Source of the DNA: Paenibacillus silagei
GTDB lineage: Bacteria > Bacillota > Bacilli > Paenibacillales > Paenibacillaceae
DNA length: 64,000 bases
Direction: 5' to 3'
Assembly (NCBI RefSeq): GCF_017874735.1
Contig: NZ_JAGGLV010000007.1
Span: 124,001 to 188,000 of the forward strand
Below, one piece after another: positions 34,801-44,005 of this stretch. Numbering within the stretch: position 1 is the stretch's first letter; the number at the start of each line of letters is the position of its first letter. The translations under genes and the position numbers were made by a program. The notes under the pieces are model-generated. The model was not told where the DNA came from. It ran no database searches and saw only the letters and a program-made list of their open reading frames with translations.

Positions 34801-35871
34801 ATGGAGCGCCTTTTAGAGGTAAAAGACCTGGCTATATCATTCAGAACACGCGGAGGAGAAGTTCAAGCAATCCGTGGTGTCAGCTTTCATGTAAATAAAG
34901 GGGAGACACTGGCGATTGTTGGCGAATCCGGTTCCGGTAAGAGCGTAACCTCGCAAGCCGTCATGAAGCTGGTTCCTCAGCCTGCGGGCGAATATAAGCG
35001 TGGACAGATTCTGTTCGATGGACAAGATCTGATCGGCAAGAGTGAGAAGCAGATGCAAAAAATCCGCGGCAAAGAAATCGGAATGATCTTCCAAGATCCG
35101 ATGACTTCACTCAACCCGATGATGAAGGTTGGCCGGCAGATTACGGAAGTGCTGTTCAAGCACGAGAATATCACAAAGGAAGCTGCCTACAAACGTGGCG
35201 TTGAATTGCTTAATCTGGTAGGTATTCCGTCACCGGAACGCCGTTTCCAGCAGTATCCGCATGAATTCAGCGGCGGGATGCGCCAACGTGTTGTAATCGC
35301 TATGGCACTGGCGGCTAACCCTAAGCTCCTGATTGCCGATGAGCCGACAACCGCGCTTGACGTAACGATTCAGGCACAGATCCTTGATCTGATGAAGGAC
35401 CTGCAAAAGAAGATTGATACAGCGATCATTTTCATCACCCATGACCTTGGGGTTGTGGCAAGAATGGCTGACCGTGTAGCTGTAATGTATGCCGGACAGA
35501 TCGTTGAAATGGGAACCGCAGAAGAGATCTTCTACGATCCAAGACATCCGTACACTTGGGGCCTGCTGGCTTCCATGCCAAGTCTGGAGAGCAAAGGCTC
35601 GATGCTTACAGCGATCCCGGGCACACCTCCCGACTTGATCAAGCCGCCTAAGGGGGATGCTTTCGCCTTGCGCAGCACGTATGCAATGGCGATTGACATG
35701 GAGAAGGAACCGCCAATGTACAAGGTATCGGACTCCCATCTTGTGAAGACCTGGCTGATGCATCCGATGGCACCAGCGGTGGAGCCGCCGGATGTCGTGA
35801 AGAAGCAGCGCCGCGTGTTGAGTAATGCCTATCCAGAGCCGGTACTTGTCGGCAACAGCAGCGAATACTAA
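34801..35871 (+). CDS. oppD: Oligopeptide ABC transporter ATPase OppD, solitary
   Basis: A 356-residue ATPase nearly superimposable on Bacillus OppD. Walker A GESGSGKS (about 41-48), signature [14 protein letters not shown] (about 155-168), Walker [13 protein letters not shown] and the C-terminal oligopeptide-transport extension '[20 protein letters not shown]' are present. As in Bacillus OppD, the Cys residues found in many DppD/OppD C-termini are absent. The gene has its own promoter and terminator and no oppA, B, C or F beside it, so it must serve permeases encoded elsewhere. Start ATG 34801 follows GAGGGTGACAGG. Confidence 0.9.
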   Translation: MERLLEVKDLAISFRTRGGEVQAIRGVSFHVNKGETLAIVGESGSGKSVTSQAVMKLVPQPAGEYKRGQILFDGQDLIGKSEKQMQKIRGKEIGMIFQDPMTSLNPMMKVGRQITEVLFKHENITKEAAYKRGVELLNLVGIPSPERRFQQYPHEFSGGMRQRVVIAMALAANPKLLIADEPTTALDVTIQAQILDLMKDLQKKIDTAIIFITHDLGVVARMADRVAVMYAGQIVEMGTAEEIFYDPRHPYTWGLLASMPSLESKGSMLTAIPGTPPDLIKPPKGDAFALRSTYAMAIDMEKEPPMYKVSDSHLVKTWLMHPMAPAVEPPDVVKKQRRVLSNAYPEPVLVGNSSEY

Positions 35872-35886
35872 GTTTGATTAGATCAG

Positions 35887-35914
35887 CGTCAGGCCGTAAT
35901 AGGCCTGGCGTTTT
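35887..35914 (+). terminator. Terminator of oppD
   Basis: CGTCAGGCC pairs with GGCCTGGCG (one G-U), six-base loop, then TTTTG. Confidence 0.75.
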
Positions 35915-36040
35915 GTTGTTATATGGGGGATTATATTTCACATAAACATGAAATAAAACTAACTAATATAAACAAAAGTATTGACTAAATCTCATTTGCG
36001 CAGCAAAATGTAAGGGTATACATAGGGAGGTTATGATGAG

Positions 36041-37474
36041 ATGAGAAAAAGATCCTTAACGGCGTTGATATCCTTATCCCTACTGTCAGCATGCAGTGGA
36101 GGGAATCCGGAGGGGCCGCCGGAGTTCGGGAATGTATCTGTACACGATCCCTCTGTGATTAAGGTGGAGGATACGTATTACGTGTTCGGTTCGCATCTGG
36201 CCTCGGCCAAATCCAAGGACCTGATGTCGTGGACGCAGATTTCTTCCGGCGTGACGGACGATAATGTGCTGATACCGAATGTAACGGAGGAGCTTAGCGA
36301 GACGCTTAGCTGGGCCCAGTCGGATACGCTGTGGGCACCGGATGTCATTCAGTTGGCAGACGGCAAGTTCTACATGTATTACGATGCCTGCAAGGGAGAT
36401 TCCCCGCTGTCGGCGCTGGGTATTGCCGTAGCCGATGAGATTGAAGGTCCTTACAAGAATAAAGGCATTATTCTGAAGTCGGGAATGTCCGGCATCGGGG
36501 ATGATGGAGAGGTGTACGATGCCACGGAGAAGCCGAATGTGGTGGACCCTGATGTGTTTTTTGATAAAGACGGCAAGCTGTGGATGGTCTACGGCTCCTA
36601 CTCGGGCGGCATCTTCATCCTGGAGCTGGACCCGGCTACGGGCTTCCCGCTGGAGGGCCAGGGCTACGGCAAGAAGCTGCTCGGAGGGAATCATGCGCGG
36701 ATTGAAGGGCCGTATATGCTATACAGCCCGGAGACCGATTATTACTATCTGTTCCTCTCCTACGGAGGGCTTGATGCGAATGGCGGCTATAATATCCGTG
36801 TAGCGCGTTCCAAGCATCCGGCTGGCCCGTTCGAGGACTCGGAAGGTAAGGCTATGCTGGATGCGCAGGGGACGCCTGGAGTGCTGTTCGATGATCCGGC
36901 CTACGCACCTTACGGCGTGAAGCTGATGGGGAATTATCAATTTGTGAATACAGCTGAAGAAGCCGCCGGATCAGGTACAGGCTATGTCTCCCCTGGACAT
37001 AATTCGGCGTACTATGATGAGACAAGCGGGCAGTATTATCTGATCTTCCACACCCGGTTCCCGGGTCTTGGGGAGCAGCATGAGGTTCGGGTTCACCAGA
37101 TGTTCATGAATGAAGCAGGCTGGCCTGTTGTCGCACCCCATCGTTACGGAGGCGAGAAGATAGGCAAGTACACTGCCAAGGATGTGACGGGTGCTTACAT
37201 GCTGGTGAACCACGGCAAGGAGATTACGGCTGAGCTGGCGGAGTCGCAGTTGGTAGAGCTGAACTCAGACGGTACGATAAGCGGGGCAGTAACAGGCACA
37301 TGGTCCTTGAGCAAGGATCATATGGCGAAGCTGACGATAGAGGGTTCGGAGTACAGCGGGGTGTTCCTGCGGGAGTGGAATGAAGCGGCCTCAAGCGAGG
37401 TAATGACCTTCACGGCACTTTCCGCGGAAGGCGTTGCAGTCTGGGGAAGCCATATGTCACCGGAGAAAAAGTAA
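36041..37474 (+). CDS. GH43 endo-1,5-alpha-L-arabinanase, lipoprotein
   Basis: A 477-residue extracellular enzyme that cuts the arabinan side chains of pectin, similar in layout to Bacillus Abn2/YxiA. Lipobox LLSAC (Cys about 20). The five-bladed GH43 propeller carries the catalytic base in VHDPSVIK (about 35), the modulating Asp in 'VVDPDVFF' (about 170) and the acid Glu in RIEGPYM (about 227). After about residue 370 a small beta domain typical of the arabinanase C-terminus follows. It lies far from any transporter or arabinose gene in this window. AGGGAGG precedes the ATG. Confidence 0.9.
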   Translation: MRKRSLTALISLSLLSACSGGNPEGPPEFGNVSVHDPSVIKVEDTYYVFGSHLASAKSKDLMSWTQISSGVTDDNVLIPNVTEELSETLSWAQSDTLWAPDVIQLADGKFYMYYDACKGDSPLSALGIAVADEIEGPYKNKGIILKSGMSGIGDDGEVYDATEKPNVVDPDVFFDKDGKLWMVYGSYSGGIFILELDPATGFPLEGQGYGKKLLGGNHARIEGPYMLYSPETDYYYLFLSYGGLDANGGYNIRVARSKHPAGPFEDSEGKAMLDAQGTPGVLFDDPAYAPYGVKLMGNYQFVNTAEEAAGSGTGYVSPGHNSAYYDETSGQYYLIFHTRFPGLGEQHEVRVHQMFMNEAGWPVVAPHRYGGEKIGKYTAKDVTGAYMLVNHGKEITAELAESQLVELNSDGTISGAVTGTWSLSKDHMAKLTIEGSEYSGVFLREWNEAASSEVMTFTALSAEGVAVWGSHMSPEKK

Positions 37475-37526
37475 GCTGATCCCGTGAACAGTCAAGTCAC
37501 AGCCGGCATCATACCCTTAACCATGA

Positions 37527-37567
37527 CAAAGAGCGGATCTCCCTTAGAATGGGCGATCCGCTCTTTG
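37527..37567. terminator. Bidirectional terminator
   Basis: CAAAGAGCGGATC (37527-37539) pairs perfectly with GATCCGCTCTTTG (37555-37567) between convergent arabinanase and fabF genes. Confidence 0.8.
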
Positions 37568-37590
37568 CTGTACATAGGAATTAGCTCCGA

Positions 37591-38829
37591 TTACGCTTCA
37601 TACTTGCGCAGAACGATTACAGCGTTGTGGCCGCCGAAGCCAAAGGAATTGGAGATCCCGATCTTCAGCTCCGCTTGGCGGGCTACGTTAGGGACATAAT
37701 CCAGGTCGCAGTACTCATCCGGCTGCTCCAGATTAATCGTCGGCGGGATGAGCCCTTCTTGCAGGCTTTTGAGCAGGGCAATAGCTTCCAGACCGCCGGC
37801 TGCGCCGAGGGCATGTCCGGTCATCGATTTGTTCGCCGTGACGGGAATCCGGTAGGCCTGCTCTCCGAACAGCTTCTTGATCGCCAGGGTCTCCGAACGG
37901 TCTCCGACGATTGTGCTGGTCGCGTGCGCGCTGATGACATCTACTTCCCCAGGTGTAATTCCGGCCTCGCTGAGTGCCAGCTTCATTGCCTGATAGGCTC
38001 CTATCCCCTCAGGATGGGTGGCTACCATATGATAAGCGTCCGAGCTGGCGCCATATCCGGTAACCTCGCCATAGATGACGGCATTTCTGCGCAGGGCATG
38101 GGAAAGGGATTCGAGGATCACAATAGCTCCGCCCTCCGCAATAACAAATCCGTCCCTGTTCCGGTCAAAAGGCCGGCTGGCCCCCTGCGGCACCCCGTTC
38201 CGGGTAGACAAAGCAGTCGCATTCCCGAAGCTGGCCAGGGCAATCTCGGTCACCGCCGCTTCCGCCCCTCCGGCGATGATTACATCGGCCCCGCCGTAAC
38301 GGATCAGGCGGAAGGCTTCGCCAATGGCCGTATTCCCGATGGAACAGGCAGTCACCGGCGAGAGTGTAGGCCCCTGCGCCCCCAGCTTGATGCTGATCAT
38401 GGCTGCCGCCATATTGGAGATCAGCATCGGGATCAGGGTAGGGCTTACCCGCTCCGGTCCCCGGGAACGCAGCAGTTCGCCCTGGTCCATCAATGTCTGG
38501 ATACCGCCTACGCCGGAGCCTACATAGACGCCCAGCCGTTCCCGGTCCAGCTCCTCCAGCCGGAGACCGGAATGCGTCCAGGCTTCCTCTGCGGCAGCAA
38601 GCGCGAACTGGCTGAACCGGTCCATCCGCCGGGCCTCCTTGCGGCCGAATCTGGCATCCGGGTCGAAGGCCTGTACCGAGCCGGCAATCTTGGTTTTGAA
38701 GTGAGTGGTATCAAAAGAATCAATCGGCGTAATCCCCGATTCTCCTGCCGTAAGGCGGCTCCAGAACTGGTCCACGGTATTGCCAAGCGGGGAGATGACA
38801 CCCATTCCTGTAATCACGACACGTTCCAT
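37591..38829 (-). CDS. fabF: Beta-ketoacyl-ACP synthase II
   Basis: A 412-residue condensing enzyme elongating acyl-ACP with malonyl-ACP. It begins 'VVITGMGVISPLGNTVDQFW', has the nucleophile in VTACSIGNTAIGEAF (about residue 163; the more usual context is TACATG), and the two catalytic His residues in 'ISAHATST' (about 304) and 'SMTGHALGAAGG' (about 340). It lies alone, without fabH, fabD or acpP, and divergent from an XRE/MmyB regulator across a palindromic promoter. It may be a second, specialised FabF copy rather than the housekeeping one. Confidence 0.92.
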   Translation of the reverse strand: MERVVITGMGVISPLGNTVDQFWSRLTAGESGITPIDSFDTTHFKTKIAGSVQAFDPDARFGRKEARRMDRFSQFALAAAEEAWTHSGLRLEELDRERLGVYVGSGVGGIQTLMDQGELLRSRGPERVSPTLIPMLISNMAAAMISIKLGAQGPTLSPVTACSIGNTAIGEAFRLIRYGGADVIIAGGAEAAVTEIALASFGNATALSTRNGVPQGASRPFDRNRDGFVIAEGGAIVILESLSHALRRNAVIYGEVTGYGASSDAYHMVATHPEGIGAYQAMKLALSEAGITPGEVDVISAHATSTIVGDRSETLAIKKLFGEQAYRIPVTANKSMTGHALGAAGGLEAIALLKSLQEGLIPPTINLEQPDEYCDLDYVPNVARQAELKIGISNSFGFGGHNAVIVLRKYEA

Positions 38830-38884
38830 CTGCTATTCCTCCTGTTAATCTGAATAAGCTTATTTTTTCATGTTGCTTATCCTA

Positions 38885-38913
38885 TTACAAGTTGTAGATT
38901 ATACTAGTATAAT
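38885..38913 (+). promoter_or_regulatory. Promoter with palindromic operator, fabF/mmyB intergenic
   Basis: TTACAA (38885-38890), 17-bp spacer, TATAAT (38908-38913). The perfect palindrome ATTATACTAGTATAAT (38898-38913) covers the -10 element and also offers a TATAAT on the minus strand, so both divergent genes may be controlled here. Confidence 0.65.
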
Positions 38914-38958
38914 TACTACTACACTAACAGACAGACGAACTGTAAGGCAGGAGGAAGC

Positions 38959-39804
38959 ATGATGTCCAATCAGAATAGGCTTCAAGCATTATCAGAATTC
39001 CTGAAAGCAAGACGCGCGGCCATCACCCCGGCAGCGGCGGGCCTCCCGGAGGGCACCCGCAGGCGGACGCCCGGGCTCCGGCGCGAGGAAGTGGCGCAGC
39101 TCTCGGGAGTAAGCAGCACCTGGTATACCTGGCTGGAGCAAGGGCGGGATATTAAAGTATCTCCATCCGTTCTTGATTGTATTGCCGCAGCATTGCAGCT
39201 GACGAAGGATGAGCGGAGTTACTTGTTCGCTCTGGCGCTGGAGAACGGGCCGGGAGTCGCAGACTATACCCAAGAGGAGCCTTCGGTGATTCATCCGTCC
39301 CTGCAGAAGATTTTGCAGGAGCTGAAGACCTGCCCGACAATCATCTCGGACCGGCACTGCGGTATTGTCGGCTGGAATGAGGCGGCGGCGCATGTGTTTC
39401 TTGATTTCGCCAAGCTGGCTCCGCAGCAGCGTAATATGATCTCACTGCTGTTCGAGCGCAAGGAGTTCAGGCGGCTGGCGGTGAATTGGGAGCAGTTCGT
39501 CCGGGGATACTTATCGATCTTCCGCGCCTACTACGGGCAATACCTGGAGGACCGCTGGTACGATGAATTCATTGCGGAGATGAAGGAGCGGCATCCGGAC
39601 TTCAATCATTTATGGGAAGAGAGCCGGGTCAGCTCCGCGCCGGATGTTGTACTGGAATTCCGGCATGCCAAAGCCGGCAAAATGCTGTTCCATCTAACCT
39701 CCCTACAAGTACAAGGTGCAGCGGATCTGCGCTGTAGCATTTACACGCCAGCCGATGACTCTGGTACAGAAGCCAAGCTGAAGCAGCTCATGGAACCTAA
39801 GTAA
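38959..39804 (+). CDS. XRE-family regulator with MmyB-like ligand-binding domain
   Basis: A 281-residue regulator. The N-terminal helix-turn-helix (about residues 28-75) contains 'TPGLRREEVAQLSGVSSTWY' followed by 'WLEQGRDIKVSPSVLDCIA', the hallmark of the MmyB-like group, and the C-terminal PAS-like domain (about 105-275) ends with 'EFRHAKAGKMLFHLTSLQVQ'-type strands. A member of this domain family was crystallised with a fatty-acid-like ligand, as I recall. Divergent position next to fabF suggests it controls that gene and itself. AGGAGG precedes ATG 38959; ATG 38962 is an equal alternative. Confidence 0.88.
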   Translation: MMSNQNRLQALSEFLKARRAAITPAAAGLPEGTRRRTPGLRREEVAQLSGVSSTWYTWLEQGRDIKVSPSVLDCIAAALQLTKDERSYLFALALENGPGVADYTQEEPSVIHPSLQKILQELKTCPTIISDRHCGIVGWNEAAAHVFLDFAKLAPQQRNMISLLFERKEFRRLAVNWEQFVRGYLSIFRAYYGQYLEDRWYDEFIAEMKERHPDFNHLWEESRVSSAPDVVLEFRHAKAGKMLFHLTSLQVQGAADLRCSIYTPADDSGTEAKLKQLMEPK

Positions 39805-39928
39805 TACAGGTGATAGAATTTTCTTATTGATTCATAAAAAACTATAAATATGCAATATAGATTTTGCAGTTTATACTCCTAATATGATGAATTTCTTCCT
39901 GCGGGACCGGAAAAGGGGTAAAGATATA

Positions 39929-41035
39929 ATGGCTAAAGTAACGGGATTAGAAGGCGTAGTTGCCGGAGAGACAGCAATTGGATTGGTAGATGGGGAGAAA
40001 GGGTATCTGGTGTACCGCGGGTATTGGGCGAAGGAGCTTGCGGTGAGCAAAAGCTATGAGGAAGTTGCTTATTTGCTCTGGAACGGACATCTGCCTGATG
40101 CGGAGGAGCTGGCGCAGCTCAAGGTGCAGATGGCAGCGGAGAGAGCGATTCCTGAATATCTCTGCAAGATGCTTGATCTGTATCCGGCGTCTGTACCGCT
40201 GATGCTGGTATTACAAAGTGCAGTGGCTGCGCTTGGGGATGAGGAGAACGCTACCTGGCCGCCCACACTGAAGCAAGCCGTGCGGCTGACGGCAATGCTT
40301 CCGGTGATCATTGCTTACAGGTACCGTAGTCTTCAAGGCTTGGCACCGCTGAAATCGCTTCCTGAGCTTGGTCATGCCGCGAATTATCTCTATCTGCTCA
40401 CAGGCAAGCTGCCTGAAGAGGCTCATGTAAAGGCGCTTAGCGCCTATATGATCCTGTGCATCGAGCATGGCATGAATGCCTCTACCTTCGCCGGGCGGGT
40501 GGTGCTGTCCACGGAATCGGATATGTGCGCGGCCGTAGCCGGATCGATCGGGGCCATGAAGGGTCCGCTGCATGGCGGCGCGCCGTATGAAGTGATATCG
40601 ATGCTGGAGGAGATCGGGACTAAGGAACGCGCGGAGCCTTGGCTGAGAGAGAAGCTTGAGGCCGGGGAGAAGCTGATGGGCTTCGGGCACCGGATCTACA
40701 AGACCAAGGACCCGCGGGCGGAAGCCCTGCAGATTGCGACCCTTACGATGGTCGGCAAGGATGCTTCCTTTGATCTTGCGCTTCATGTGGAGGCTACAGC
40801 GATAGCGCTTCTGGAGGAATATAAGCCGGGCCGCCGCCTGTTCACCAATGTTGAGTTCTATGCTGCGGCTATTCTGAAGGCGCTGGAGCTGGCGCCTGAG
40901 ATCTTCACGCCTACATTCACAGCGGGAAGAATTGTCGGCTGGACGGCCCATTTGCTGGAGCAGTCAGCCCATAACCGGATTTTCCGGCCACAATCTACTT
41001 ATATCGGACCTATGCCTGAATCAGAGACAGTCTGA
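39929..41035 (+). CDS. Citrate synthase / 2-methylcitrate synthase family
   Basis: A 368-residue enzyme condensing acetyl-CoA (or propionyl-CoA) with oxaloacetate. Motifs are 'GYWAKELA' near residue 30, 'EHGMNASTFAGRVV' with the first catalytic His (about 180), 'GPLHGGAPYEV' (about 216) and 'MGFGHRIYKTKDPRA' with the second His (about 255). Length and short form match the Bacillus CitA/CitZ/MmgD type. The gene stands alone without isocitrate or malate dehydrogenase, which argues for a secondary copy. ATG 39929 follows AAAAGGGG; the frame is open to 39884. Confidence 0.88.
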   Translation: MAKVTGLEGVVAGETAIGLVDGEKGYLVYRGYWAKELAVSKSYEEVAYLLWNGHLPDAEELAQLKVQMAAERAIPEYLCKMLDLYPASVPLMLVLQSAVAALGDEENATWPPTLKQAVRLTAMLPVIIAYRYRSLQGLAPLKSLPELGHAANYLYLLTGKLPEEAHVKALSAYMILCIEHGMNASTFAGRVVLSTESDMCAAVAGSIGAMKGPLHGGAPYEVISMLEEIGTKERAEPWLREKLEAGEKLMGFGHRIYKTKDPRAEALQIATLTMVGKDASFDLALHVEATAIALLEEYKPGRRLFTNVEFYAAAILKALELAPEIFTPTFTAGRIVGWTAHLLEQSAHNRIFRPQSTYIGPMPESETV

Positions 41036-41062
41036 TAGCAGCTGCTTCTCTATTGAACATGC

Positions 41063-41099
41063 AAAAGCACCCCCGGCCGTCTACCAGCCGGAGATGCTT
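41063..41099 (-). terminator. Terminator of the 95-aa gene
   Basis: On the minus strand AAGCATC-CCGGC pairs with GCCGG-GGTGCTT and ends in TTTT. Only the minus strand has the U tract. Confidence 0.6.
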
Positions 41100-41149
41100 A
41101 ACAAGGGAATGTTAATGAGAGAGTATGAGGGGGATACTCTTACATTAGA

Positions 41150-41437
41150 TTAGAAATCAGAGGTTGCCACTTCGATGGTGCCGAAGACTGCACCGGCAGC
41201 TGTGCTGAGAAGTCCAGCGACAAGCAGGGCATGAACAGATAGAGTGAGACTGTTAAATGCAGGGATCAGATAAGTGACCACTGGAGCGTTGACGCGGTAA
41301 ATAACGAGATCCACGGGGAACCCGGAATTGTTGTTTACCGTCACAGCCGCGTTGATGCCACCTGCCAGATTTTCATAGTAAGATTTACCTACGGAAGCCG
41401 GCAGATTGAAGAATTGTTGCGGTAATAGGATAGCCAT
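41150..41437 (-). CDS. Small unknown protein (95 aa)
   Basis: A 95-residue protein with a mildly hydrophobic, Ala/Val/Leu-rich C-terminal half ('LLVAGLLSTAAGAVFGTIEV') and a beta-rich middle ('AAVTVNNNSGFPVDLVIYRV'). It starts at ATG 41437 behind AAGGAGGAC; the frame itself extends to 41524. No signal peptide is evident and no family is recognised. It has its own terminator and is divergent from exoA, which lies 183 bp away. Confidence 0.6.
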   Translation of the reverse strand: MAILLPQQFFNLPASVGKSYYENLAGGINAAVTVNNNSGFPVDLVIYRVNAPVVTYLIPAFNSLTLSVHALLVAGLLSTAAGAVFGTIEVATSDF

Positions 41438-41620
41438 TGTAATGTCCTCCTTTTCCTTGTGATAGGATAGTATATTCGGCAAAACTATGATTGCTGTAAC
41501 GTATGCCATGGGAGATTCACACATTTCAATAGGATGCCAGCAGATTCATAGACAAATAGACAACCCGGATCTATGGTACACTGGATGTAATCTAGTGACA
41601 GGTAAGGGGAAATGACAACG

Positions 41621-42388
41621 ATGAAGCTGGTATCCTGGAATGTGAACGGTCTGAGAGCTTGTGTGAATAAAGGGTTTAGCGAGTATTTCCGGGAGGTTGA
41701 CGCAGATATCTTCTGTGTGCAGGAGACGAAGCTCCAGGAGGGACAGATTGTTCTGGACCACGGGGAAGAATATGCCGGGTACTGGAATTATGCGCTCAAA
41801 AAAGGATATTCGGGTACGGCTGTATTCACTAGAATCAAGCCGCTATCCGTACGATATGGACTGGAGCAGGAGACGGAGGATGAGGGGCGGATTATCACCC
41901 TGGAATTCCCTGATTTCTATCTGGTGAATGTGTATACGCCGAATGCCAAGCGCGATCTGTCGAGGCTGGACTACCGGATGGAGTGGGAGGACCGGTTCCG
42001 CGCCTACTTGCTGAAGCTGGATGAGCATAAGCCGGTTGTCGTATGCGGGGATCTGAATGTGGCGCATCAGGAGATTGACCTGAAGAATGCGAGATCGAAC
42101 CGGGGGAATTCAGGCTTCACCGACGAAGAACGCGGCAAAATGACCACGCTGCTCGCAGCCGGCTTCGTGGATACCTTCAGATGGTTCTATCCTGAGCTGG
42201 AGGGTGCCTACAGCTGGTGGTCCTACATGCCTAAGGTCAGAGAGAAGAATGTGGGCTGGCGGATCGATTATTTTCTCGCTTCAGAGCGCTTGACCCCGCG
42301 TCTGCTGGACGCCGGAATTGAATGTAATGTCCTAGGCAGCGATCATTGCCCGGTGGTCCTCCATCTGGCGGATACGGCGGAAGCATAG
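41621..42388 (+). CDS. exoA: Exodeoxyribonuclease III / AP endonuclease
   Basis: A 255-residue Mg-dependent base-excision-repair nuclease that nicks 5' to abasic sites. Motifs in order: 'SWNVNGLRA' (about 5), 'CVQETKLQEGQ' with the metal Glu (about 36), 'NVYTPNAKRDLSRLDYRMEW', 'CGDLNVAHQEIDL' (about 147), and 'GSDHCPV' with the catalytic Asp-His (about 244). It closely follows Bacillus ExoA in length and text. An ATG at 41612 is too close to AAGGGG (41604-41609), so ATG 41621 is chosen. Confidence 0.95.
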   Translation: MKLVSWNVNGLRACVNKGFSEYFREVDADIFCVQETKLQEGQIVLDHGEEYAGYWNYALKKGYSGTAVFTRIKPLSVRYGLEQETEDEGRIITLEFPDFYLVNVYTPNAKRDLSRLDYRMEWEDRFRAYLLKLDEHKPVVVCGDLNVAHQEIDLKNARSNRGNSGFTDEERGKMTTLLAAGFVDTFRWFYPELEGAYSWWSYMPKVREKNVGWRIDYFLASERLTPRLLDAGIECNVLGSDHCPVVLHLADTAEA

Positions 42389-42410
42389 ACAGAGTGTATA
42401 GATATGATAT

Positions 42411-42451
42411 ACAAAAGGCGGTATCCCGGAGTTCGGGATACCGCCTTTTGT
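42411..42451. terminator. Bidirectional terminator
   Basis: ACAAAAGGCGGTATCCCG pairs perfectly over 18 bp with CGGGATACCGCCTTTTGT around a five-base loop, between convergent exoA and amidase genes. Confidence 0.9.
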
Positions 42452-42484
42452 GATTGTGTCAGCGGCTGAGCGGAGGCTAACCAG

Positions 42485-43990
42485 TTAATCTGACGAGCTG
42501 CCTGGCTCCAGCACCGGGGACCGCCGGTGCTTCGTAGCCTGCTCGTAACTATAAGCAATCCCTAGCAGCGTAGCTTCACTATGTGCTGAAGCACAGAAGG
42601 TGATACCCTGCGGTCCCTTGGTAAGATAGCCGCCTGGCGCAACAATACCCGAGTAGGTATAGCCGGCAGGAACTGTAATCAGCGGATAACCCGCTCTTGC
42701 CGCTACTTCACATCCGTGATCTCCGGGGAACAGGAGCGCATCCAGACCGTAATGCTCCAGGGCATAATCGATTCCCTGCTTACCGGCCAGTGAACGGGAA
42801 TAATGCAGCTGCTTCAGGTATTCCTGCTTTGTAATATCATCCCCGGAGGTGTTCAGCCATTCCAGTGTTCCTTGGCCATATTTCAGCGCCTGTTCGCCAT
42901 GCTGCTGGTTGAAATCTATCAGCTCCTGCAGAGAATGCACAGCAGCGGAGTCCGGCAGGCTTCCCAGATAGCGGTTCAATCCAGGCTTGAATTCATATTG
43001 CAGAATCGTAGCCTTCCATTCCGCCTCCTGATAGGGGAGCTCCACGGGGTCAATGATTACTGCCCCCAGCTCTCTCAGGTCCGCTATGGCAGATTCCATC
43101 TTATCTAATGCTTCATTATCCAGATCCTTATAATAGAATCGCGGGATTCCGATCCGCTTGCCTGCCAGTGCATGAAGCTCCAGACCTGCCGAATAATCCA
43201 GCACAGTTGAGGAAGAAGAGTCGGCGCTCCCGGCTAATACATTAAGCAGAAGTGCAGCGTCCTTGACCGTTCTGGCCATCGGACCGGCGCTGTCCTGGCT
43301 GCCGATTCCCGGTATAATGCCTTTGTTACTCACTAATCCCCAGGTAGGCTTAAGGCCGACCAGGGAGTTATGGGCCGCCGGACTGATGATGGAGCCGGAG
43401 GTCTCCGTGCCTACGGCGACCGTGACAAGGTTAGCGGCAACCGCCGCCGCACTTCCCGAGCTGGAGCCGCCAATGAACAGCTCCCCCGGGCCGTAAGGAT
43501 TAAGTACAAGGCCACCGCGCGAGCTGTATCCGGACCACATCGACGGCGACATGAAGTTGGCCCATTCGGTCATATTGGCTTTGCCCAGAATGACTGCTCC
43601 GGCTGTCCTCAGCCGTGTGATAAGCTCAGCGTCTTCTGCTGCTATGCACTCTGCAAGCGCCAAGGCTCCTGCACTGGTGTGCAGCTGATCTGCTGTGCCG
43701 ATGTTATCTTTGACCAAGACCGGAATACCGTGCAGCGGTCCCCGGCTGCCCTGATCCCTTCGTTCCTGGTCGAGCCTCGCGGCAATCGCAAGAGCCTCTG
43801 GATTCACCTCCAGTACGGAGCGGAGCAGACCGTCCAACCGGTTGATTCTTTTCAAATACCAGCCTACCAGCACTTCGGAGGTTAGGTTACCTTGTGCCAT
43901 TTGCTCCTGAATACTGGTGATGTCTGCTTCTATTAACCACTCTTGCTCATTTGGAGCAGGGGATATACGGGTGAAGTCGTTATTATTCAT
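42485..43990 (-). CDS. Amidase-signature family amidase
   Basis: A 501-residue amide hydrolase of the GatA/AtzF group. The Ser-cisSer-Lys triad is complete: Lys in 'VLVKDNIGTADQLHTSAGAL' (about 92), the Gly/Ser-rich 'FIGGSSSGSAAAVAANLV' (about 168-185), and the nucleophile in 'GTETSGSIISPA' (about 191-202). No gatB or gatC lies nearby, and the N-terminal domain differs from GatA, so it is an independent amidase or peptide amidase with unknown substrate. No signal peptide. It precedes nothing in an operon; the VanZ/RDD gene starts upstream on the same strand, 15 bp away, and may be cotranscribed. Confidence 0.88.
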   Translation of the reverse strand: MNNNDFTRISPAPNEQEWLIEADITSIQEQMAQGNLTSEVLVGWYLKRINRLDGLLRSVLEVNPEALAIAARLDQERRDQGSRGPLHGIPVLVKDNIGTADQLHTSAGALALAECIAAEDAELITRLRTAGAVILGKANMTEWANFMSPSMWSGYSSRGGLVLNPYGPGELFIGGSSSGSAAAVAANLVTVAVGTETSGSIISPAAHNSLVGLKPTWGLVSNKGIIPGIGSQDSAGPMARTVKDAALLLNVLAGSADSSSSTVLDYSAGLELHALAGKRIGIPRFYYKDLDNEALDKMESAIADLRELGAVIIDPVELPYQEAEWKATILQYEFKPGLNRYLGSLPDSAAVHSLQELIDFNQQHGEQALKYGQGTLEWLNTSGDDITKQEYLKQLHYSRSLAGKQGIDYALEHYGLDALLFPGDHGCEVAARAGYPLITVPAGYTYSGIVAPGGYLTKGPQGITFCASAHSEATLLGIAYSYEQATKHRRSPVLEPGSSSD

Positions 43991-44005
43991 AAGGATGTTG
44001 TACCT

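Noticed and set aside
37627-38853. 408-codon frame antisense to fabF
   Set aside because: It is a shadow of a clear fabF in GC-rich sequence and has no recognisable motif or ribosome binding site.
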